DNA of 64,000 nucleotides, taken from the NCBI RefSeq assembly GCF_046297895.1, contig NZ_JBKBHC010000010.1, forward strand, positions 1-64,000, written 5' to 3'. Of this stretch, positions 8,719-17,122 are shown piece by piece. The translations under genes were made by a program, and so were the position numbers. Position 1 is the first letter of the stretch. Each line of letters starts with the position of its first letter. Below the pieces are notes generated by a model, which saw only the letters and a program-made list of their open reading frames with translations, was not told where the DNA came from and ran no database searches. This DNA comes from Ferrovibrio sp046297895. GTDB taxonomy: Bacteria; Pseudomonadota; Alphaproteobacteria; Ferrovibrionales; Ferrovibrionaceae.

Positions 8719-9025
8719 GACCTGAACCTGTGGATGATCGTGAAAAAGCAAACGAATCGGGCATGTTTACCATATTTCGGCCGCCACCGGCAGCCAGCCC
8801 GGGGCGCCCGGATAAAGCTCCGCCGGGGCAATTGCAAGCGACGGGTGCCGGCGACGGCGCAGAGGGCTGGCAGGGAAGACTAGGCGCGCAGGACAGGGCG
8901 CAGGCGCCTATATCATTGCGGGAGAAAGTGAAATCCCATACCATCCAAGGAATCGGGCCCTTCCCGCCCGCCTGCCGCGAAGTTTCGTTTTACGCAGCGT
9001 TATCAATCTTATAGACAGGGCCGGC
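8719..9025. other. Divergent intergenic region, YebC gene / PAS cluster
   Basis: About 307 bases separate the minus-strand yebC-ruv operon from the plus-strand PAS genes. Promoters for both must lie here. The last 40 bases before the PAS gene are AT-rich (TTATCAATCTTATAG), a plausible -10 area, but I cannot fix a -35. No gene, repeat or terminator is convincing. Confidence 0.4.
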
Positions 9026-9589
9026 ATGACCGACCTTCTGCACATGCATAGCGGCGCCCTGCATAGCGCTAGCCTGGACGGGAAAGTCGCAAGGCCGACT
9101 GCCGCGCTGCCGGGCTATCCGCAATCGGCGCTTCTGACCCAGGCCCATGCCCTATGGCTGGCAGCGCGCGGCCAGGCCGAGATGCCGGCCTGGCCCAGCA
9201 TGGCCCAGAGCCAGCCCGATCTGCTGCACCCGCTGAGCCTGCTGTTCCAGGTACAGCGCGAGCCGCTGGATTTCCGCTATCGCCTCATCGGCAGCCGCAT
9301 CCAGGCGATCAGCAATGCCGATTATACCGGCCACTGGCTGATCCAGATTCCGCATCAGCGCGCCCCCAGCCATGTCTGGGAACACCTGTCGGCCGCCGTG
9401 GATGCCCGCGCCCCGGTCAAGGGCGTGATCCCCTATGTGGGCCGCAGCCGCGAGGTGAGCGGCGTCTTCCACATCGTCCTGCCGCTGGCCGAAGACGGCG
9501 AGACGGTGGACCATCTGCTGGTTTGCGTCGATCTGGCCCCGGCGATCCGGCTGCAGGATGGCACCCAGCCCTTCACGCAACTGGGCTGA
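9026..9589 (+). CDS. PAS domain protein (PAS_5-like family), tandem copy 1
   Basis: Likely single-domain sensory PAS protein of unknown signal. The 187 residues have a divergent N-terminal 40, then the family core: DFRYRLIGSRI (about 88-98), the YTGHWLIQIPHQRAPSHVW segment, and a C-terminal sheet LPLAEDGETVDHLLVCVDL. There is no output domain, transmembrane helix or His-kinase motif. Two paralogues follow immediately on the same strand. The core recalls Pfam PAS_5, common in Rhodospirillales; family assignment is from pattern recognition. A longer N terminus and VGRSREV in place of the IGPHKD motif make it the most divergent of the three. Confidence 0.75.
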   Translation: MTDLLHMHSGALHSASLDGKVARPTAALPGYPQSALLTQAHALWLAARGQAEMPAWPSMAQSQPDLLHPLSLLFQVQREPLDFRYRLIGSRIQAISNADYTGHWLIQIPHQRAPSHVWEHLSAAVDARAPVKGVIPYVGRSREVSGVFHIVLPLAEDGETVDHLLVCVDLAPAIRLQDGTQPFTQLG

Positions 9590-9660
9590 CATCCGTTCAC
9601 GCAGTATTCAACCCGAAAAACCGCGACAATTGCCGCGGCCGCGGCCTAACATCGGCCCGC

Positions 9661-10161
9661 ATGCTCGATCTCAACCGCGCCACCTTCCTGTTGCAGCAGG
9701 GTTATCGTTACTGGGATGGCAAGCGGGCCGGCCGCCGCATGCCCAGCCGCACCGACATCGATCCGATCGAGATCCCGGCCCTGCTGCCGCATGTGGTGCT
9801 GATCGAGGTGATGCGCGATGCCGATCCGGACTGGCTGCTGGATTTCCGCTATCGCCTGATGGGCAGCGCGGTGGAAACGCATCTAAGCATGCGCTATGCC
9901 GGTCTGCGCATGAGCCAGATTCCGCACCAGAGGCCGCCCAGCCGCATGTGGGACAATTTCACCGCTGTCGTGCAGAACGCCGCGCCGCTGATCACCCAGG
10001 TGCCTTATATCGGCCCGCACAAGGATTTCCTCGCCGCGCAGGATCTGATCACGCCGCTGTCGCGCGACGGCCGGACGGTGGACATGCTGCTGAATTTCGT
10101 CGATTTCGTGCCGCGCCACGGCCTGGGTCCACCGCCGGCCGAGGAGCCGCAGGCCCTGTGA
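9661..10161 (+). CDS. PAS domain protein (PAS_5-like family), tandem copy 2
   Basis: 166-residue PAS_5-type protein. Motifs in order: YWDGKRAGRRMPSRTDIDP (N-terminal helix and substrate loop), LLPHVVLIEVMRDADPDWLLDFRYRLMG, SQIPHQRPPSRMWDNF, VPYIGPHKDF and PLSRDGRTVDMLLNFVDFVP. The ATG at 9661 is chosen because the homologous N-terminal region of copy 3 aligns from there; the frame is open further upstream but reads as a shadow of copy 1. The next gene's ATG begins 2 bases after this stop, so the two are probably translated together. The ligand is unknown. Confidence 0.8.
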   Translation: MLDLNRATFLLQQGYRYWDGKRAGRRMPSRTDIDPIEIPALLPHVVLIEVMRDADPDWLLDFRYRLMGSAVETHLSMRYAGLRMSQIPHQRPPSRMWDNFTAVVQNAAPLITQVPYIGPHKDFLAAQDLITPLSRDGRTVDMLLNFVDFVPRHGLGPPPAEEPQAL

Positions 10162-10162
10162 C

Positions 10163-10657
10163 ATGCTGCGTGACAGACTGGAGCGCGACAGGCTTGTGAA
10201 GGGCGGCGCCACGCCGCTGCTGCTGCGCGGCTTCGATTACTGGGATGCGCTGCGCGGCGGGCGTGCGATGCCCGCGCGCGCCGATATCGACCCGGCCGCG
10301 ATCAAGCCGCTGCTGCCGCATGTGGTGCTGATGGACGTACTGCGCGATGCCGATCCCGACTGGCCGCTGGATTTCCGCTATCGCCTGATCGGCACCCAGG
10401 TGGATGCGATGATGAACGGCCGCTATACCGGACTGCGCATGAGCAGCCTGCCGCACCAGCGGCCGCCGGCGAAAATCTGGGCCAGCCTGCAAAGGGTGAG
10501 CGAGGGTGGCGAACCAACCGTCAACCGCGTGCCCTATATCGGCCCGCACAAGGATTACCTGTCGGTGGTTGATGTCGTCATGCCGCTGGCAACCGATGGC
10601 CGGACCATCGACATGTTGTTCTGCCTGATCGAGTTCGTGCCGCGTCAGCCGCGCTGA
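10163..10657 (+). CDS. PAS domain protein (PAS_5-like family), tandem copy 3
   Basis: 164 residues, strongly similar to copy 2 (shared LLPHVVLM/IxVxRDADPDWxLDFRYRLxG, PHQRPPxxxW, VPYIGPHKD, DGRTxDMLxxxxxFVP). It differs mainly in the first 15 residues. No output domain. Its 3' end overlaps the 3' end of the minus-strand glycosylase-like gene by 13 bases. The similarity to copy 2 along the whole length indicates tandem duplication; the function is not known, though proteins of this family are often treated as stand-alone sensory modules. Confidence 0.8.
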   Translation: MLRDRLERDRLVKGGATPLLLRGFDYWDALRGGRAMPARADIDPAAIKPLLPHVVLMDVLRDADPDWPLDFRYRLIGTQVDAMMNGRYTGLRMSSLPHQRPPAKIWASLQRVSEGGEPTVNRVPYIGPHKDYLSVVDVVMPLATDGRTIDMLFCLIEFVPRQPR

Positions 10658-11244
10658 AGCGCCGTGGCCACGGCCCGGCGCAGCTCGGGCAGCACGTCGG
10701 TCGCATACCAGGGATTGCGCTTCTGCCAGGCCATGTTGCGCCAGCTTGGATGCGGCAGCGGGAAGAAGCCGGCGGGCAGATAATCGCGGAAGTACCGCAC
10801 CGTCTCGGTCATCGTCTTGCGCCGCAATCCGTCCAGGTAATGCGCCTGGGCATATTGTCCCACCAGCAGCGTGAGGCTGATATCGGGAAGCATCGGCCGC
10901 AGGCGCGGATGCCACAGCGGCGCGCATTCCGGGCGCGGCGGGTTGTCACCGCCCTTGGCATCGCGGCCAGGATAACAGAAGCCCATCGGCATGATGGCGA
11001 TGCGGGATGCGTCGTAGAACGCGTCGCGATCCATTGCCAGCCAGCCGCGCAGCACGTCGCCGCTGCGGTCGTTCCAGGGCAGACCGCTTTCATGCACTTT
11101 CGTGCCCGGCGCCTGGCCGACGATCAGCAGACGCGCACCCGGTTTCATGCGCACCACCGGGCGCGGCCCGAGCGGCAGGTGACTTTCGCAATGCCGGCAA
11201 GCACGCATCTCTTCGAGCAGGGCATCGAAGCGGCGCGACGCCAT
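10645..11244 (-). CDS. Uracil-DNA glycosylase family protein
   Basis: Probable base-excision or related nucleobase enzyme of the uracil-DNA glycosylase superfamily. The 199 residues include an N-terminal Cys pair (CRHCE), the motif LLIVGQAPGTKVHESGLPWND (GQAPG corresponds to the catalytic-loop region) and the C-terminal HPSWRN, equivalent to the HPSxxN leucine-loop motif. An acidic or Asn general base is not obvious in the GQAPG segment, so activity on uracil is uncertain. The ATG at 11242-11244 follows the family start. It is 10 bases downstream of the YmdB-like gene and probably co-transcribed with it. Confidence 0.75.
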   Translation of the reverse strand: MASRRFDALLEEMRACRHCESHLPLGPRPVVRMKPGARLLIVGQAPGTKVHESGLPWNDRSGDVLRGWLAMDRDAFYDASRIAIMPMGFCYPGRDAKGGDNPPRPECAPLWHPRLRPMLPDISLTLLVGQYAQAHYLDGLRRKTMTETVRYFRDYLPAGFFPLPHPSWRNMAWQKRNPWYATDVLPELRRAVATALQRG

Positions 11245-11254
11245 CGCCAGAAGC

Positions 11255-12064
11255 CTAGAGCGTGGCCTGCTGCAGCCGGCCGCCCAGCCGCAGGGGTGCG
11301 ATGCGCGTGGCCAGGCCCGTGCGGTCGTCGGTTTCGACATAGACGGCGCAGAGCGTGGCATCGCCATTGGCCGGCTCGAAGCGGCCGCCCGGCACCTTGC
11401 GGGTGAAGCGGTTGAGCGGTTCGGCCTTGTCCATGCCGATCACCGAATTGTAGTCGCCGCACATGCCGGCATCGGTCTGATACGCCGTGCCCTTGGGCAG
11501 GATCTGCGCATCGGCCGTGGGCACGTGGCTGTGCGTGCCGCAGACCAGCGAGACGCGGCCATCGCAGAAATGGCCCATCGCCATCTTTTCCGAGGTCGCC
11601 TCGCCATGAATGTCGACGATGGCGGCGTCGATGCCCGCCCCCATACGGTATTTCTGCAATTCGGCATCGACCGCGGCGAAGGGATCGTCCAGCGGGTCCA
11701 TGAACACGCGGCCCATCACCTGCACCACCAGCACCTTGCGGCCATTCTGCAGCGTGAACACGGTGGCGCCCTTGCCCGGCGTACCTTTCGGATAATTTAG
11801 CGGCCGCAGCAGTTTCGGATCGCCATTGATATAGGCCAGCGTCTCGCGCTGGTCCCAGGCATGGTTGCCCAGCACGATGGCATCGACGCCGGCGGCGTAG
11901 AATTCCTCGCAGATCTTGCCCGTGATGCCGAAACCGGCGGCAGCGTTCTCGCCATTGACCAGCACGAAATCGAGGCCGAGCGACTGGCGCAGCTCGGGAA
12001 TCCGCGCCAGCACCGCATCGCGGCCCGACCGGCCCACCACATCGCCGCAATAAAGAAGCTTCAT
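11255..12064 (-). CDS. TIGR00282-family metallophosphoesterase (YmdB-like)
   Basis: Dimetal phosphodiesterase of the YmdB family; Bacillus YmdB hydrolyses 2',3'- and 3',5'-cyclic nucleotides. The 269 residues start MKLLYCGDVVGRSGRDAV (metal Asp8), then VNGENAAAGFGI, VLGNHAWDQRE, DIHGEATSEKMAMGHFCDGRVSLVCGTHSHVPTADAQILP with the metal-binding His/Asp set, and TDAGMCGDYNSVIGM. All signature blocks are intact. The ATG at 12062-12064 fits the family; upstream codons do not. It lies 8 bases after the 5-formyl-THF ligase gene in the same direction. Confidence 0.92.
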   Translation of the reverse strand: MKLLYCGDVVGRSGRDAVLARIPELRQSLGLDFVLVNGENAAAGFGITGKICEEFYAAGVDAIVLGNHAWDQRETLAYINGDPKLLRPLNYPKGTPGKGATVFTLQNGRKVLVVQVMGRVFMDPLDDPFAAVDAELQKYRMGAGIDAAIVDIHGEATSEKMAMGHFCDGRVSLVCGTHSHVPTADAQILPKGTAYQTDAGMCGDYNSVIGMDKAEPLNRFTRKVPGGRFEPANGDATLCAVYVETDDRTGLATRIAPLRLGGRLQQATL

Positions 12065-12072
12065 CGTTGTTT

Positions 12073-12675
12073 CTATCTTTCGAACTTGAGCGCCCCGCGC
12101 TCGGTCACCGCCCAATCCAGTCTTTCATCCAGCGGCCCGGATGGCAATTCCGCCACCTGCTGCACCGCGAAGGCATAACCGACCGCCAATACAGGTCCGG
12201 CAGACCGCAGGGCGGCCAGGGTGGCATCGTAGAAGCCGCCGCCCATGCCCAGGCGGTGCCCGGCCGCATCGAAGCCGACCAGCGGCACGATCAGGATATC
12301 GGGCGTCTGCGCCGGCGCATCCGCGGGCGGCGCGGGAATGCCGAAGCGCCCGGCCGGCGGCGTGGCGGATATATCATCCCAGCGGCGAAAGGCCAGCGGC
12401 TGCGCCTTCCGCATCGCCACGCCGGGCAGCAGGAGGATGGCGCCGCGCTGCTGCAATGCCTGCATCAGGGGACGCGGATCGAGCTCGTCGTCCATCGGCC
12501 AGTAGCCGGCCACCGCCTGCCCGGCCTGCACCGGGATGGCGGCGAGGAACCGCTGCGCCGCCAACGCGGCAATGGCCGCGCCATTGGCCGCCTTCGCCTC
12601 GCGGCGGCGCTGTTGCAACTTCGCGCGCAGGCCGGCCTTGCGGCGATCGAGGTCGGGATCGGAAATCAGGGGCAT
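12073..12675 (-). CDS. 5-formyltetrahydrofolate cyclo-ligase
   Basis: Converts 5-formyl-THF to 5,10-methenyl-THF with ATP, recovering folate. The 200-residue product has an N-terminal basic helix (RRKAGLRAKLQQRRR), a PMDDELDPRPL segment, and the C-terminal ATP/folate loop VPLVGFDAAGHRLGMGGGFYD. I prefer the ATG at 12673-12675; an in-frame GTG 33 bases upstream would lie inside the 3' end of 6S RNA. The zapA - 6S RNA - ligase order is the classical one in proteobacteria. Confidence 0.9.
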   Translation of the reverse strand: MPLISDPDLDRRKAGLRAKLQQRRREAKAANGAAIAALAAQRFLAAIPVQAGQAVAGYWPMDDELDPRPLMQALQQRGAILLLPGVAMRKAQPLAFRRWDDISATPPAGRFGIPAPPADAPAQTPDILIVPLVGFDAAGHRLGMGGGFYDATLAALRSAGPVLAVGYAFAVQQVAELPSGPLDERLDWAVTERGALKFER

Positions 12676-12691
12676 CCGGCTGTCGGGAAAA

Positions 12692-12866
12692 ATGCGGACG
12701 GAGCCCACCCTGGCCGTTGGCGTGAACTAACCTCTGTGGCCTGGCGTACCAGGTGGGCGCCGTATGATCGAAACCACGGTTCCGGCCAGGGACAGCTCCC
12801 TCAGAGATGAGCATTGGCCCCAGGGTTATGTAAGCCTGACGCACCGGGCAGCACACCGTCCTGCCC
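12692..12866 (-). ncRNA. ssrS: 6S RNA (ssrS)
   Basis: Global regulator RNA that mimics an open promoter and binds sigma70 RNA polymerase. Between zapA and the 5-formyl-THF ligase gene, the minus strand carries alphaproteobacterial 6S hallmarks: CTCATCTCTGAGGGAGCTGTCCC, GCGCCCACCTGG, and the 3' motif AGGTTAGTTCACGCC. The ends can pair (GGACGG at the 5' side, CCGTCC at the 3' side), closing a long hairpin of about 165-175 nucleotides with a central unpaired bubble. Exact ends are estimated from this closing stem. Location in the zapA-ssrS-ligase block supports the call. Confidence 0.9.
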
Positions 12867-12871
12867 TTAAT

Positions 12872-13207
12872 TTAGGTGCTCTCCAGCCTCGCGGCAATGT
12901 CTTCCAGCCGTTTCGCCAGTCCGACCAGGGCATCGGCGCCCTGCGTGGCGGTTTTCTGCTCCGCCTGGAAGGCCGCGACCTCCTGCCGCATGGCCGCCAC
13001 GTCGCGCTGCGCCTGCTCGAGGTCGTCGGCAAGCGTGAGCGCCGTCATCAGCATCAGCCGGGCCTCGCCAACCTGGCCGACCAGGGCCGCCAGTTCGCGC
13101 ACGCGGGCATCCAGAACCTGCGACAGGCGGCGGACCTGATCCTCCTCACCATCGTCGCAGCCGATCTCGTAGAGGCGGCTGTTGACCGTGACCTTCACCA
13201 TCGCCAT
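12872..13207 (-). CDS. zapA: Cell division protein ZapA
   Basis: Small FtsZ-ring bundling protein. The 111 residues have an N-terminal beta-rich head (VKVTVNSRLYEIGCDDGEED) and a C-terminal coiled coil (LEQAQRDVAAMRQEVAAFQ...LAKRLEDIAARLE). The ATG at 13205-13207 has GGAGG five bases upstream; another ATG two codons later is possible. It is just upstream of 6S RNA and downstream of a coiled-coil protein gene on the same strand. Confidence 0.9.
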   Translation of the reverse strand: MAMVKVTVNSRLYEIGCDDGEEDQVRRLSQVLDARVRELAALVGQVGEARLMLMTALTLADDLEQAQRDVAAMRQEVAAFQAEQKTATQGADALVGLAKRLEDIAARLEST

Positions 13208-13233
13208 TGCAGCCTCCGTTCTCAGCCCAGATC

Positions 13234-13716
13234 TCAACCTTGAGCCTGGCTGTCGAGCGCCTGGCGCAGCCGCGCCATCGTCGCCTCCAGCCTGGCGGCA
13301 ATGCCGGCCTGGAAAGCCTGCATTTCATCCTGCGCCGCGCGCGCCGCCGCCAGTTCGGCCTTCAGCGCGGTGATCTCGGCATCACCGCCATGGGCGGCCG
13401 CGAGTGGAGCAGGCTGGGGAACCGGCTGGGCAACTGGGGCGGCGGCGGGGACCGCGGCATGGCCCGCCTCCTCCTCGCGCTGCATCTGCGCGAGTTCCTC
13501 GCGCAGGGCATCCACCAGGGCGGCACGTTCGCGCAGGGCATCGGCCTCGGCGCGGGCAGCCTGCAGCTCCTCGCGCAGGCTTTTCAGCTCGGCGACGGCC
13601 AGTCCATGCTGCTCGGCCAGGGCGCGGAAGGCGCTGGCGCGCTGCGCCAGGGCGGCATCGAGACGCCGCACCGCCTGCTCCATCGCGGCAACCGCTGCGG
13701 AGACGCCAGTTTGCAT
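13234..13716 (-). CDS. Coiled-coil protein upstream of zapA (DUF4164-like)
   Basis: 160-residue, almost wholly helical protein rich in Ala/Glu/Arg/Gln with heptads (AMEQAVRRLDAALAQRASAF, LKSLREELQAARAEADALRERAALV, ALKAELAAARAAQDEMQAF). A Pro/Ala linker at about 97-113 separates two coiled-coil segments. No membrane segment or signal. Start uncertain: I use the ATG at 13714-13716; an in-frame TTG 33 bases upstream is possible. Small coiled-coil proteins (DUF4164-type) often precede zapA in alphaproteobacteria, suggesting a division role, but that is inference from context. Confidence 0.7.
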   Translation of the reverse strand: MQTGVSAAVAAMEQAVRRLDAALAQRASAFRALAEQHGLAVAELKSLREELQAARAEADALRERAALVDALREELAQMQREEEAGHAAVPAAAPVAQPVPQPAPLAAAHGGDAEITALKAELAAARAAQDEMQAFQAGIAARLEATMARLRQALDSQAQG

Positions 13717-13866
13717 CGGCTCTTTCTGCTGATTGGTGTTGTACGACAAACTTGATATGGAAGATAAACTTCGCCCTGTTGCAGCGTCAACCGAACCGCC
13801 CTACCCGACGCCCGGCCCGATAGCCGGGCCATAACGTTTCCAGCCCCGCTTTGTTCCGGCCGCACC

Positions 13867-14640
13867 ATGCTTTCCTCCCTGCCGATGATCGCCGATCCCT
13901 GGTTCTATGCCGCCGCCCTGCCGGCGGTGCTGATCGTGGGCCTGAGCAAGGGGGGATTCGGGCCTGGCTCCGCTCTGATCGCCCTGCCGCTGATCAGCCT
14001 GCTGCTGCCGCCGCTGCAGGCGGCCGCGATCATGCTGCCGGTGCTGTGCGCCATGGACCTGGCGGGATTATGGGGATTTCGCGGCAAATGGGACCGGCGC
14101 TGCCTGCCCACCATCCTGGCCGGCGGCCTGCTGGGCGTGGGCGTCGGCACGCTGACGGCACGCTGGGTCGACAACCAGGCGATCCAGCTTATCGTCGGCG
14201 CGGTGGCCGTGCTGTTCCCGCTGCAGCGCTGGTTCGGCCGCATCGACGACACGCCCGCGCCGCACAGCCTGCCGAAAGGCCTGTTCTGGAGCGCCTGTTC
14301 GGGCTTCACCAGCTTCATCGCCCATGCCGGCAATCCGCCGCTGATGGTCTACATGGTGCCGCTGCGGCTGGACAAGACCATCTTCATGGGCACCACGGTG
14401 ATCTTCTTTGCCGTGATCAACTACGTGAAGCTGGTGCCCTACTGGTGGCTGGGCCAGTTCACGCCCGACAACCTGGGCACCTCGCTGCTGCTGATACCCA
14501 TCGCCATTGCCGGCGTCTATCTGGGCCTGTGGCTGCACCACAAGCTGAGCGACCGCTTTTTCTACCAGTCGGTCAACGCCATCATTTTCCTGTGCGGCCT
14601 GAAGCTGCTGGCCGATGGTTTCGGCCTGCAGCTATGGTGA
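13867..14640 (+). CDS. TauE/SafE-family sulfite exporter-like membrane permease
   Basis: Integral membrane protein of the TauE/SafE (TSUP) family, which moves sulfite, sulfonates or other organic anions. The 257 residues form about eight hydrophobic helices with the duplicated motif pattern GLSKGGFGPGSALIALPL near residue 20-37 and FTSFIAHAGNPPLMVYMVPL near 142-161. Its substrate cannot be told from sequence. The ynfA-like gene starts 4 bases after its stop, suggesting co-transcription. Confidence 0.88.
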   Translation: MLSSLPMIADPWFYAAALPAVLIVGLSKGGFGPGSALIALPLISLLLPPLQAAAIMLPVLCAMDLAGLWGFRGKWDRRCLPTILAGGLLGVGVGTLTARWVDNQAIQLIVGAVAVLFPLQRWFGRIDDTPAPHSLPKGLFWSACSGFTSFIAHAGNPPLMVYMVPLRLDKTIFMGTTVIFFAVINYVKLVPYWWLGQFTPDNLGTSLLLIPIAIAGVYLGLWLHHKLSDRFFYQSVNAIIFLCGLKLLADGFGLQLW

Positions 14641-14644
14641 GGCC

Positions 14645-14971
14645 ATGAGCAGCATCGCCTTCTATGCCGCCGCCGCCTTAGCCGAGATCGCCGGCTGCTT
14701 CGCCTTCTGGGCCTGGCTCAGGCTGGACCGCTCGCCGCTCTGGCTGCTGCCCGGCCTCGTCAGCCTGGCCGCCTTCGCCTGGCTGCTGACCCGCGTCGAG
14801 GCGGATTTCGCCGGCCGCGCCTATGCCGCCTATGGCGGCGTTTACATCGCGGCCTCGCTGCTCTGGCTGTGGGCGGTGGAAAGGCACGCGCCGGACCGCT
14901 GGGACCTGATCGGCGCGGCGATCTGCCTGACCGGCGCTGGCCTTATCCTGTTCGGGCCGCGCAGCGCCTGA
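14645..14971 (+). CDS. ynfA: YnfA/UPF0060 family small membrane protein
   Basis: 108-residue protein of four membrane helices, typical of the YnfA family (SMR-like fold, poorly defined role). Family blocks: AEIAGCFAFWAWLR, AAYGGVYIAASLLWLW and DRWDLIGAAICLTGAGLILFGPR. The ATG at 14645 fits the family start and follows the TauE-type gene by 4 bases. Confidence 0.93.
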   Translation: MSSIAFYAAAALAEIAGCFAFWAWLRLDRSPLWLLPGLVSLAAFAWLLTRVEADFAGRAYAAYGGVYIAASLLWLWAVERHAPDRWDLIGAAICLTGAGLILFGPRSA

Positions 14972-15105
14972 CCGGCCTGTTCATCCCATCTGCGTTAAAT
15001 CCCCGTAATGCAAATGGATATCAGGCCCGAGACGTTGCCGGTGGCGTATAATCTGGTCTAGCTTGGCCGCGTCCGCAGGACTGCAGGTTTCGCAGGGGGA
15101 AGCGC

Positions 15106-16731
15106 ATGACCACGATCTACGACCGCGATCTCGACAAGAACCCGGCCAATTACGAGCCGCTGTCGCCCCTGAGCTTCCTGCGCCGCACCGCCGAGGTGTT
15201 TCCGCACCGCACCGCCGTGGTGCATGGCAGCCGGCATTACGATTACGCCACGCTGTTCGTGCGCTGCCGCCGGCTGGCTTCGGCGCTGGCGCGGCGCGGC
15301 ATCCGGCGCGGCGACACGGTGGCGATCATCGCCGCCAACATCCCCGCCCATCTGGAGGCGCATTTCGGCGTGCCGGCCACCGGCGCGGTGCTGAACCCGA
15401 TCAACACCCGCCTGGATGCCGCCGCCATCGCCTTCATCCTGGAGCATGGCGAGGCCAAGGTGCTGTTCGTCGACCGGGAATTCTCCGCCGTCACCGAACA
15501 GGCGCTGAAGCTGTGCAAGACCAAACCCTATGTGATCGACATCGACGACCCCGCGATCACCACGGGCGAGCGCATCGGCGCCATCGAATACGAGGATTTC
15601 ATCAAGCTGGGCGATTTCGAATATCCCTGGCAGGGTCCGCTGGACGAATGGGACGCGATCGCGCTGGGCTATACCTCGGGCACGACGGGCAACCCGAAGG
15701 GCGTGGTGACGCATCATCGCGGCGCCTACCTGAATTCCATGGGCAACGCCGTGACCTGGAGTCTGCCCAAGCATCCGGTCTATCTGTGGACCCTGCCGAT
15801 GTTCCATTGCGACGGCTGGTGTTTCCCCTGGACCATCACCATGCTGGCGGGCGTGCATGTCTGCCTGCGCAAGGTGGACCCGGCGCTGATCTTCGACAGT
15901 TTCGTGAACCAGGGCGTGACGCATTTCTGTGGCGCGCCCACCGTGCTGAACATGCTGATCAACGCACCGGCCGAGGTGAAAGCGAAACTCAAGCCCGGCG
16001 TGAAATGCATGACCGCCGGCGCCGCGCCGCCGGCCGCCGTGCTGGCGGCGATGGAGGACATGGGTTTCGACGTCACGCATGTCTACGGGCTGACGGAAGT
16101 ATACGGCCCCGCCGTGGTCTGCGACTGGCATGAGGAATGGGACAAGCTGCCTCTGCCCGACAAGGCGGCGATGAAGGCGCGCCAGGGCGTGCGCTATCAC
16201 GTGGAAGAGGACGTCACCGTGCTCGATCCGCAGACCATGCAGCGCGTGCCGGAAGACGGCGAGACCATGGGCGAGATCATGTTCCGCGGCAACGTGGTGA
16301 TGAAAGGCTACCTGAAGAACCCGAAGGCCACGCAGGAGGCCTTCGCCGGCGGCTGGTTTCATTCCGGCGACCTGGCGGTGCTGCATCCCGGCGGCTACAT
16401 GCAGATCAAGGACCGCTCGAAGGACATCATCATCTCGGGCGGCGAAAACATCTCCACGCTGGAGGTCGAGGGCGTGCTGTACATGCACCCCGACATCCTG
16501 GAGGCCGCCGTGGTGGCGCGACCCGATCCGCACTGGGGCGAAACGCCCTGCGCCTTCGTCACGCTGAAGGACGGTGCCAGGACCACGCCGGACGAGATCA
16601 TCGCCTTCTGCAAGGAGCGGCTGGCCAAGTTCAAGGTGCCGAAGACCGTGGTGTTCAGTGCGTTGCCGAAGACCTCGACCGGCAAAATCCAGAAGTTCGA
16701 GCTGCGCGAGCAGGCCAAGAAGCTGGCCTGA
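15106..16731 (+). CDS. Medium/long-chain acyl-CoA synthetase (AMP-binding enzyme)
   Basis: Adenylate-forming enzyme that activates a fatty or aromatic acid to its CoA thioester. The 541 residues show the P-loop YTSGTTGNPKGV (about 189-200), the A5 motif VYGLTEVYGP, HSGDLAV (about 421-427), the KDRSKDIIISGGENIS hinge region and the C-terminal catalytic-lysine motif KTSTGKIQKFEL. The sequence is most like the AlkK / acyl-CoA synthetase group with full length and all motifs intact; the true substrate cannot be told. It stands alone, with a TATAAT at 15047-15052 as a possible -10 element. Confidence 0.92.
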   Translation: MTTIYDRDLDKNPANYEPLSPLSFLRRTAEVFPHRTAVVHGSRHYDYATLFVRCRRLASALARRGIRRGDTVAIIAANIPAHLEAHFGVPATGAVLNPINTRLDAAAIAFILEHGEAKVLFVDREFSAVTEQALKLCKTKPYVIDIDDPAITTGERIGAIEYEDFIKLGDFEYPWQGPLDEWDAIALGYTSGTTGNPKGVVTHHRGAYLNSMGNAVTWSLPKHPVYLWTLPMFHCDGWCFPWTITMLAGVHVCLRKVDPALIFDSFVNQGVTHFCGAPTVLNMLINAPAEVKAKLKPGVKCMTAGAAPPAAVLAAMEDMGFDVTHVYGLTEVYGPAVVCDWHEEWDKLPLPDKAAMKARQGVRYHVEEDVTVLDPQTMQRVPEDGETMGEIMFRGNVVMKGYLKNPKATQEAFAGGWFHSGDLAVLHPGGYMQIKDRSKDIIISGGENISTLEVEGVLYMHPDILEAAVVARPDPHWGETPCAFVTLKDGARTTPDEIIAFCKERLAKFKVPKTVVFSALPKTSTGKIQKFELREQAKKLA

Positions 16732-16795
16732 ACGCCCAGCGCGCGCCTTGCGGCGGCGGCCGCTGCGTCAGTCGCGGCGGTTTATTGCCGGTGGC

Positions 16796-16960
16796 TTATT
16801 GCTGGTAGCGGGAGATTTCCTCTTTCAGCTTCAGCTTTTCGCGCTTGAGCTGGGTGAGGCGAACCTGGTCGGGCAGGGGGCGGTGGATCTCGTCATCGAT
16901 CGCCGCTTGCAGGCTGTGATGTTTTTCGATGAGAGTGTCGAGATGCGCCGGATTGTTCAT
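16796..16960 (-). CDS. YdcH/DUF465 family small protein, copy 1
   Basis: 54-residue protein below the usual size cutoff, read on the minus strand from the ATG at 16958-16960 with a clear AGGAGGAG ribosome site about nine bases upstream. Sequence elements: MNNPAHLDTLIEKHHSLQAA, IDDEIHRPLPDQVRLTQLKR and EKLKLKEEISRYQQ: a two-helix, charged coiled-coil hairpin typical of DUF465 (YdcH/SlyX-like). Function unknown. A second member is encoded on the plus strand at 18452, on the other side of ubiX. Confidence 0.88.
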   Translation of the reverse strand: MNNPAHLDTLIEKHHSLQAAIDDEIHRPLPDQVRLTQLKREKLKLKEEISRYQQ

Positions 16961-17122
16961 CGCATGCTCCTCCTTTCGGTTCGGAGCGCGTCAGTCGAGC
17001 GGGCCATGCCGTCGCTTCGGGCGGCGCGTCCATCTCGATACGCGCACTATATGAGTTAAACATCGCCATCCCGGATTGTCAGCCCCCTTCGAAAAAATTT
17101 CCTCAGATCGTGAGACCAGCGC

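Noticed and set aside
15035..15052. Promoter for the acyl-CoA synthetase (TTGCCG ... TATAAT)
   Set aside because: The TATAAT is good, but TTGCCG is only 6 bases upstream, too close for a -35; kept only as a possible -10.
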